Source of the DNA: Arctopsyche grandis
Lineage: Eukaryota > Arthropoda > Insecta > Trichoptera > Hydropsychidae
Length of the DNA: 64,000 nucleotides
Reading direction: 5' to 3'
Assembly: GCF_051622035.1 (NCBI RefSeq)
Contig: NC_135357.1
Span: 18,136,256-18,200,255 of the forward strand
Shown here: in pieces, positions 58,263-64,000 of the stretch
How the letters are laid out: each line of letters starts with the position of its first letter
Position numbering within the stretch: the stretch's first letter is position 1
The notes under the pieces: generated by a model
Told to the model about the DNA's origin: nothing
Seen by the model: the letters and a program-made list of their open reading frames with translations, nothing else
The model's database searches: none
Translations under genes and position numbers: made by a program

Positions 58263-59270
58263 AATTGAATTTCATATACACATATACATACATACGTGCA
58301 TACATATATTTGTTTTAATTTTTCTTAGATTAAGATAATACATATTGTAAAATCTTATATGTGAATTAAATTTGTAAAACAATCATTTTGTAATGAGTTT
58401 ACTGCAACATATGTATGTATGCCAAGTAGTTTGAAGGAAGTCTTGTTGAAAAAAATTCACAGCAAACATCAAGCGTGCTATTCAAAACTTAATTAGCAAT
58501 TCAATGTAGTTGAAATTGTGTATGAAAGTTTTTAGTATCACAATTCGTTCAAATTTTTATTAAAATGTGTACAATACTTTAATTCCTTTATAAAGAAAAC
58601 GTAATCTTTAGTCAAATTCGTTACTTTATCATTTGAGTTATTTGTTTTATTTTATTTCATTAAGTAAGGTTTGATTAATTAAAACTGTAATCAAGATATA
58701 ATTAAAATATTTTGAATTTCAATTATTTATACACATTATAGAACGGTCGGTGTGTTTGTATTTAACTTTAAATTGGTTAACATTTTTGAAATATTTTTTC
58801 AGATCGTTAACGACTCGTATTGCATCTTTTCTCATTATTTTAATAAATCAGCATATGTGAGGTAAAAAAAAAGCACCTTTTTAAAGGTCAATTATATGTT
58901 GTTCTTACAAAAAGAGCCTTCTGCATACGGATCACGTGCCATACAAGAACAAAAAGAAAAAAATTAAAGGTTGTTTTCATCGCTTCTACAACTGCCCTTA
59001 GCTGACACAAAGGAGACCAATTTTGCTCTTGGCGTATTCATTTTTCATTTTACCGCTCGTTAATTTATCAGACCGGTCATTGATATTGAAGTAAATGCCG
59101 GCAGATCAGAGCAGTATTCGACGCAACGACCTTCCATTAGTACACAATTTATTTATTGACCATTTCGTTTTTCAAACGATTTATTATGCCGACAGTGTTT
59201 AAAATACGAAGAAACTCAAGTATGTACCAACCTAAATATGGTTACACGACAATTGGTGCAAGTCCAAAAT
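58263..59270. other. AT-rich spacer, no gene recognised
   Basis: No open frame of note. Confidence 0.4.
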
Positions 59271-59430
59271 GTTCAACGACAAAATGTACCCGAAAATTAG
59301 TGCACTGACAAAATGTACCCGCGACAAAATGTACCCGCGACAAAATGTACCCGCGACAAAATGTACCCGCGACAAAATGTACCCGCGACAAAATGTTTAA
59401 GCGACAAAATGTTCAAAAATGTTCAAAATG
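59270..59430. repeat. 16-bp tandem repeat GCGACAAAATGTACCC
   Basis: About six units (59312-59400), the first ones variant (GACAAAATGTACCCGAAAAT) and the last ones shortened to ACAAAATGTTCAA and AAAATGTTC. Runs directly into the 197-bp satellite. Confidence 0.9.
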
Positions 59431-59940
59431 TTCAACCGTATCCAATATTTACGTATTTAAATTGAAAAAAAAAACTTTCCGAGCGTATGAACTCCAGATT
59501 ACATTGCATTAGTTTATATGGCAGGGCTTCTCAACCGTCTCCAAAATTTTCTTTATTTCAAATGAATAATTTACTTTTTATCGTACACATCGCGGGCGTT
59601 ATTAAATTAGTATAAATGACAGGGGTTCTCAACCGTATCCAATATTTACGTATTTAAATTGAAAAAAAAAACTTTCCGAGCGTATGAACTCCAGATTACA
59701 TTGCATTAGTTTATATGGCAGGGCTTCTCAACCGTCTCCAAAATTTTCTTTATTTCAAATGAATAATTTACTTTTTATCGTACACATCGCGGGCGTTATT
59801 AAATTAGTATAAATGACAGGGGTTCTCAACCGTATCCAATATTTACGTATTTAAATTGAAAAAAAAAACTTTCCGAGCGTATGAACTCCAGATTACATTG
59901 CATTAGTTTATATGGCAGGGCTTCTCAACCGTAATATAAA
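59431..59940 (+). repeat. 197-bp satellite, short array in plus orientation (about 2.6 units)
   Basis: AACCGTATCCAATATTTACG begins at 59434, 59631 and 59828, an exact 197-bp period. Each unit contains two related words about 98 bp apart, CAGGGCTTCTCAACCGTCTC and CAGGGGTTCTCAACCGTATC, so the unit is a diverged dimer. The array ends at TTCTCAACCG in the third unit. Confidence 0.93.
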
Positions 59941-61319
59941 ATCTTATAATGAAAATAAATAAATAAAAGCCAAAATTACAAATCTTTTCTTCGTATGAAA
60001 TAAGTTGTATTCAGTTGAAAACAAAACAAAAATCATTTAAACATAATATGAGCATACAAAATAGATAAAGAAAAAAGATCATTATTTGACATGTATTTTT
60101 AAAATCATTTTTAAATTTATTACTTAATTTTGTAATAATATTTATTTTAATAAATAAACAATATTCAATTAAAATAATACATCATTAATTGTAAGATTAA
60201 AAGTGATCTGCTCTCAAATAATGGAATCATCATAGTTCGAACTGTTGAAATGCACATGTCATTAAATTTAAAACATTAAAACACAAAATTTATCAATTTT
60301 CAGATTAAAACAATAATTGTTAAATTTAAAATTTAAAATACCTAACATCAGTGACAAATTTAGTTATAATATAATTGCTTATCAATAGCTACCGCTGCAT
60401 AAAAAATATTGATGTCATTTAAAAAATTTGAGTATATTATGACTTAATTTATACATTCATAAATAATAAGAAATAAATAAGCAAAAAGTTGTGCATTTGA
60501 TGGAATATCGATAATAAGAGGAAGCTTTTATAAAAAAAAGATACAAAAAATGTACTAAAAGGAAATAAAAATATTGTATATAATATTAAAAAATCCATAA
60601 TTAGTAAGATTAAAAAATGGTATGACAGTATTTAAATAATGTAGATACATACATACATATGTACATTAAAAGGAATTTAATATTTTTCATATTAAATAAG
60701 TTTAGTTTAGTTTTAAAATACAAGGATTTAAAATTAATAACTAAATATAATATACATAAGTATGTGACTAGATATATAAACTAGAACCCTGTTCGCCCTT
60801 GACTTGACTGCTGCGAGAAAAATATCCTGTGTACGCACCTGAAAATGAATGTTATATATTATTTTATATACAAAATTTTAACGAAATAATATTTTAGAAT
60901 AAAAACTAACGAGTGTTAGAACGAGATTCTGCTCACAATATTTGGAATACAAAATTTTATGTGAAATTTTAGTCAAAATATTTTTTAATTGTACTCGAAA
61001 AACAATGTTTATATCAATCAAAGTGCCAGGGTGGCGATTTGATTTAAAAGTTATATTATTAAAATTTCTAGTCATAACAATAAAACAATAACAACAAAAT
61101 ATTTCTTAACAATAACAATAAAACTTGACTCTTTGTTGTTTTCGAGAAAGTTACAACCAACAGCCGCAATATTTCCGGGTAAGTTTAAGAAATAAATACT
61201 CATTTGAAACGACATATGCCATTCATAAATAAACAGACAAAGCTGTTTTTTGCGTAAAGGGCTGTAGTGCACACAATATTGACTGTGACTAATTACTACT
61301 TTTTATGTACGTACGTATC
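59941..61319. other. AT-rich spacer between inverted satellite arrays, no gene recognised
   Basis: Only short open frames. 60780-60840 (CCCTGTTCGCCCTTGACTTG) is slightly GC-richer. Confidence 0.4.
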
Positions 61320-61760
61320 TTAGGGTTGCCATAATTGTCGGACCACCGAAGGGGACTTCCCCCCCCCAAAAAAAAAAACACTCATAGCTTTCATAGCTTT
61401 ATACACTCGAAATTCATAGCTTTGTTATAAAAAATTGTGCAATCTTTTAAAACAATGCATCTGTACCAAATCTAAAATCAAACAATATAGATTAATAGGC
61501 GATTAAATTTAATAAAACCAAATAGAACCTTACCTTAACATTTTAATTCATACGTTCTTCTCTCGCCTTTACTCTTCTTTGAATTGGGCGACTTCATGTT
61601 TTCGTTTTTTGGAGCAGCTCTTTTTCCCCTTTTATATAATTATATAGTTCAATGCACGACATTTTATAATACATACACTTTTTTATAACACGCTTTTCAC
61701 TGTGTCAATATAATGCGAATTGCGCTCATCTGTTCAGTGAGCTTTATGTAATTAATGAGA
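61320..61760 (-). mobile_element. Fragment of the TAGGGCTGCCAT hAT-type element
   Basis: Starts TAGGGTTGCCATAATTGTCG and follows the complement of 38968 down to about 38085 (CATAGCTTT, GGTACAGA complement, CACTGTGTCAAT), without the 38250-38690 section. The other end and a target duplication were not found, so it is truncated or overwritten on the right. Confidence 0.65.
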
Positions 61761-62975
61761 ACACACGTTCAACATAGGCATTTTGCGGTGGGATGGTGAA
61801 CAAGTATTGTTAACTTGATAACCTTATTAGAACTTTATAATACCAGAGAAATTATAAATTTATTACATAGATATATGTATATTTTTCTATAATAAATGTG
61901 ATCGAGCTTATCAACTGTGAATAGCTAAAAATTATTATTCTAATGCTACAAACCGAAGTTGAAGAGGACATTGAAGAGATTTCGAACCCACCATTTGCCT
62001 ATTGTCCTAGGGTTTTACGCAAAGAAAAAAATGCATTCAATAGCCTCTAACATGAGGGTAGTAAAATTTTATAACCCATTTGTCTTTTTACATATTTTCG
62101 TCCATTTGTGTAGACAATTCATCTGTCAATCATAGAACTAATTTCAAAATATATTATTGTTTTGCCATCTCTATTCAACGCGCGTGATTTTTTTTACATT
62201 TACATTTTAATTGCATTTTACATCAATCGTGTGTCTTTTACATGTCAAAATGAAATTTTGTATGCAACTCTTACGCATAATAGTTAGTTGTAAATGATGC
62301 AATATTAATGTGAAACATAAAGGAGGTATGTAAAAATAATTTTAGCTGGGGATTAAGGAACCTGTTGCCCAAAAAAAAAAGGTTGACTATTGTAAATTTC
62401 TAATGTCTGCCTTTTTTACATACCTCCTTTTTTCTCCAATACAATGTCCGATTCATACATTTGTTTTTTGTTAAACACTAAGTAAAATCTCTCCATCATA
62501 AATCCTAATAGTCGTAATTCGAGACTTGATTGTAAAATAATACATTAAATTTATCTAAATTAATATTTGATATTCTTGCCTTATAATTGTATAATGAAAT
62601 ATTAAGTTTAAAAAAAACTTTCATTTTACATATAGCTTGCGAATGTACACTAGAAGACTTATTTGCAGAAGAAATAAAATAATTGCATTTTTAAACAAAA
62701 TTTTGGAAAAAACTTATGTGAATTTGATTTAGAGACGCCGTAAAGGTCACATTCAATGTTAAAACTCGAAGTACACGTGACCGCTGGCTGGGAACTGTTT
62801 TATCAAAATAAAACGTGGCGATCAACGTTTATTTATTTATATATTATCTTAGCTATCAAGCTAATTTTAAAATTACTTAACTCTAAAATTTATAATTATC
62901 TTATATGTACTGTCCCTCACAGAGGTCTTCGGTGTTAAACTAATTCAATGACATACGCTTAAAAACTAAATTATT
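61761..62975. other. AT-rich spacer, no gene recognised
   Basis: Short open frames only. ACATACCTCCTTTTTTCTCC (62419) complements AAAGGAGGTATGTAAAAATA at 62320 and recurs at 1491-1505, a small inverted pair of unknown origin. Confidence 0.35.
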
Positions 62976-62979
62976 CATT

Positions 62980-64000
62980 TGAAATAAAGAAAATTTTGGA
63001 GACGGTTGAGAAGCCCTGCCATATAAACTAATGCAATGTAATCTGCAGTTCATACGCTCGGAATGTTTTTTTTTTCAATTTAAATACGTAAATATTGGAT
63101 ACGGTTGAGAACCCCTGTCATTTATACTAATTTAATAACGCCCGCGATGTGTACGATAAAAAGTAAATTATTCATTTGAAATAAAGAAAATTTTGGAGAC
63201 GGTTGAGAAGCCCTGCCATATAAACTAATGCAATGTAATCTGCAGTTCATAAGCTCGGAAAGTTTTTTTTTTCAATTTAAATACGTAAATATTGGATACG
63301 GTTGAGAACCCCTGTCATTTATACTAATTTAATAACGCCCGCGATGTGTACGATAAAAAGTAAATTATTCATTTGAAATAAAGAAAATTTTGGAGACGGT
63401 TGAGAAGCCCTGCCATATAAACTAATGCAATGTAATCTGCAGTTCATACGCTCGGAAAGTTTTTTTTTTCAATTTAAATACGTAAATATTGGATACGGTT
63501 GAGAACCCCTGTCATTTATACTAATTTAATAACGCCCGCGATGTGTACGATAAAAAGTAAATTATTCATTTGAAATAAAGAAAATTTTGGAGACGGTTGA
63601 GAAGCCCTGCCATATAAACTAATGCAATGTAATCTGCAGTTCATACGCTCGGAAAGTTTTTTTTTTCAATTAAAATACGTAAATATTGGATACGGTTGAG
63701 AACCCCTGTCATTTATACTAATTTAATAACGCCCGCGATGTGTACGATAAAAAGTAAATTATTCATTTGAAATAAAGAAAATTTTGGAGACGGTTGAGAA
63801 GCCCTGCCATATAAACTAATGCAATGTAATCTGCAGTTCATACGCTCGGAAAGTTTTTTTTTTCAATTTAAATACGTAAATATTGGATACGGTTGAGAAC
63901 CCCTGTCATTTATACTAATTTAATAACGCCCGCGATGTGTACGATAAAAAGTAAATTATTCATTTGAAATAAAGAAAATTTTGGAGACGGTTGAGAAGCC
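62980..64000 (-). repeat. 197-bp satellite, array in minus orientation (at least 5 units, continues past the window)
   Basis: GACGGTTGAGAAGCCCTGCC starts at 63001, 63198, 63395, 63592, 63789 and 63986, exactly 197 bp apart. It is the complement of the array at 59.43 kb. Units differ by only a few bases (for example CATACGCTCGG against CATAAGCTCGG), which means recent amplification or homogenisation. Confidence 0.95.

Noticed and set aside
59270..59430. Regular 16-bp repeats as a CRISPR array
   Set aside because: No unique spacers between repeats, eukaryotic context, no cas genes. Same reasoning for the 197-bp and 13-bp arrays.

Overview
The window is a piece of AT-rich nuclear DNA from an arthropod, almost certainly an insect. 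The evidence is three chitin-binding (Rebers-Riddiford type) cuticular protein genes, a spliced trehalose/sugar transporter gene with GT-AG introns, TATA promoters of insect cuticle-gene type, and a rich set of LINE, hAT, SINE and LTR remnants. Nothing in the sequence fixes the insect order. Host genes take up only a few kb. The rest is transposon debris, long (TA)n tracts and satellites.

Layout. 1-5.6 kb: the tail of a jockey/CR1-like LINE, a dispersed repeat with CCGGAAGT motifs, and an element carrying an extremely GC-rich minisatellite (2.36-3.77 kb). 5.6-11.2 kb: a three-level nested insertion, in which a jockey/CR1-like LINE is split by a solo LTR (4-bp duplication ACCC) and the LTR is split by a 2.9-kb hAT transposon whose transposase frame carries two stop codons. 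11.2-15.2 kb: relics, a SINE and an RTE fragment. 15.26-21.73 kb (minus strand): a five-exon facilitated trehalose transporter (Tret1-like) gene that appears intact, 503 aa. 25.6-29.1, 41.8-43.4 and 53.2-55.7 kb (all minus): three cuticular protein genes. Genes B and C have recognisable TATA promoters. Gene C encodes two chitin-binding domains separated by an RKRR site. 32.2-35.9 and 48.3-52.0 kb (plus): two full-length RTE-clade retrotransposons, each with an uninterrupted 985-codon endonuclease-reverse transcriptase differing at about 10 residues. 46.4-48.1 kb (minus): a truncated third copy. All three sit in (TA)n tracts at both ends. 36.6-39.0 kb: a hAT-type element with exact 8-bp duplication that contains a dead LINE. 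56-64 kb: LINE and SINE remnants and a 197-bp satellite present as two opposite-facing arrays about 3 kb apart.

How it works together. The host genes are a minus-strand cuticle gene cluster (structural exoskeleton proteins) and a plasma-membrane sugar transporter. There is no sign of an operon-like or pathway link between them. Retrotransposons have inflated the spaces between the cuticle genes and their introns. The most unusual signals are the apparent preference of the RTE family for (TA)n microsatellites, the GC-rich minisatellite carried by a dispersed element, the hAT-end-like satellite in inverted arrays, and the two-domain cuticle protein with a furin-like site. Transposon class assignments rest on motifs, terminal repeats and target duplications read by eye. 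No database search was possible.
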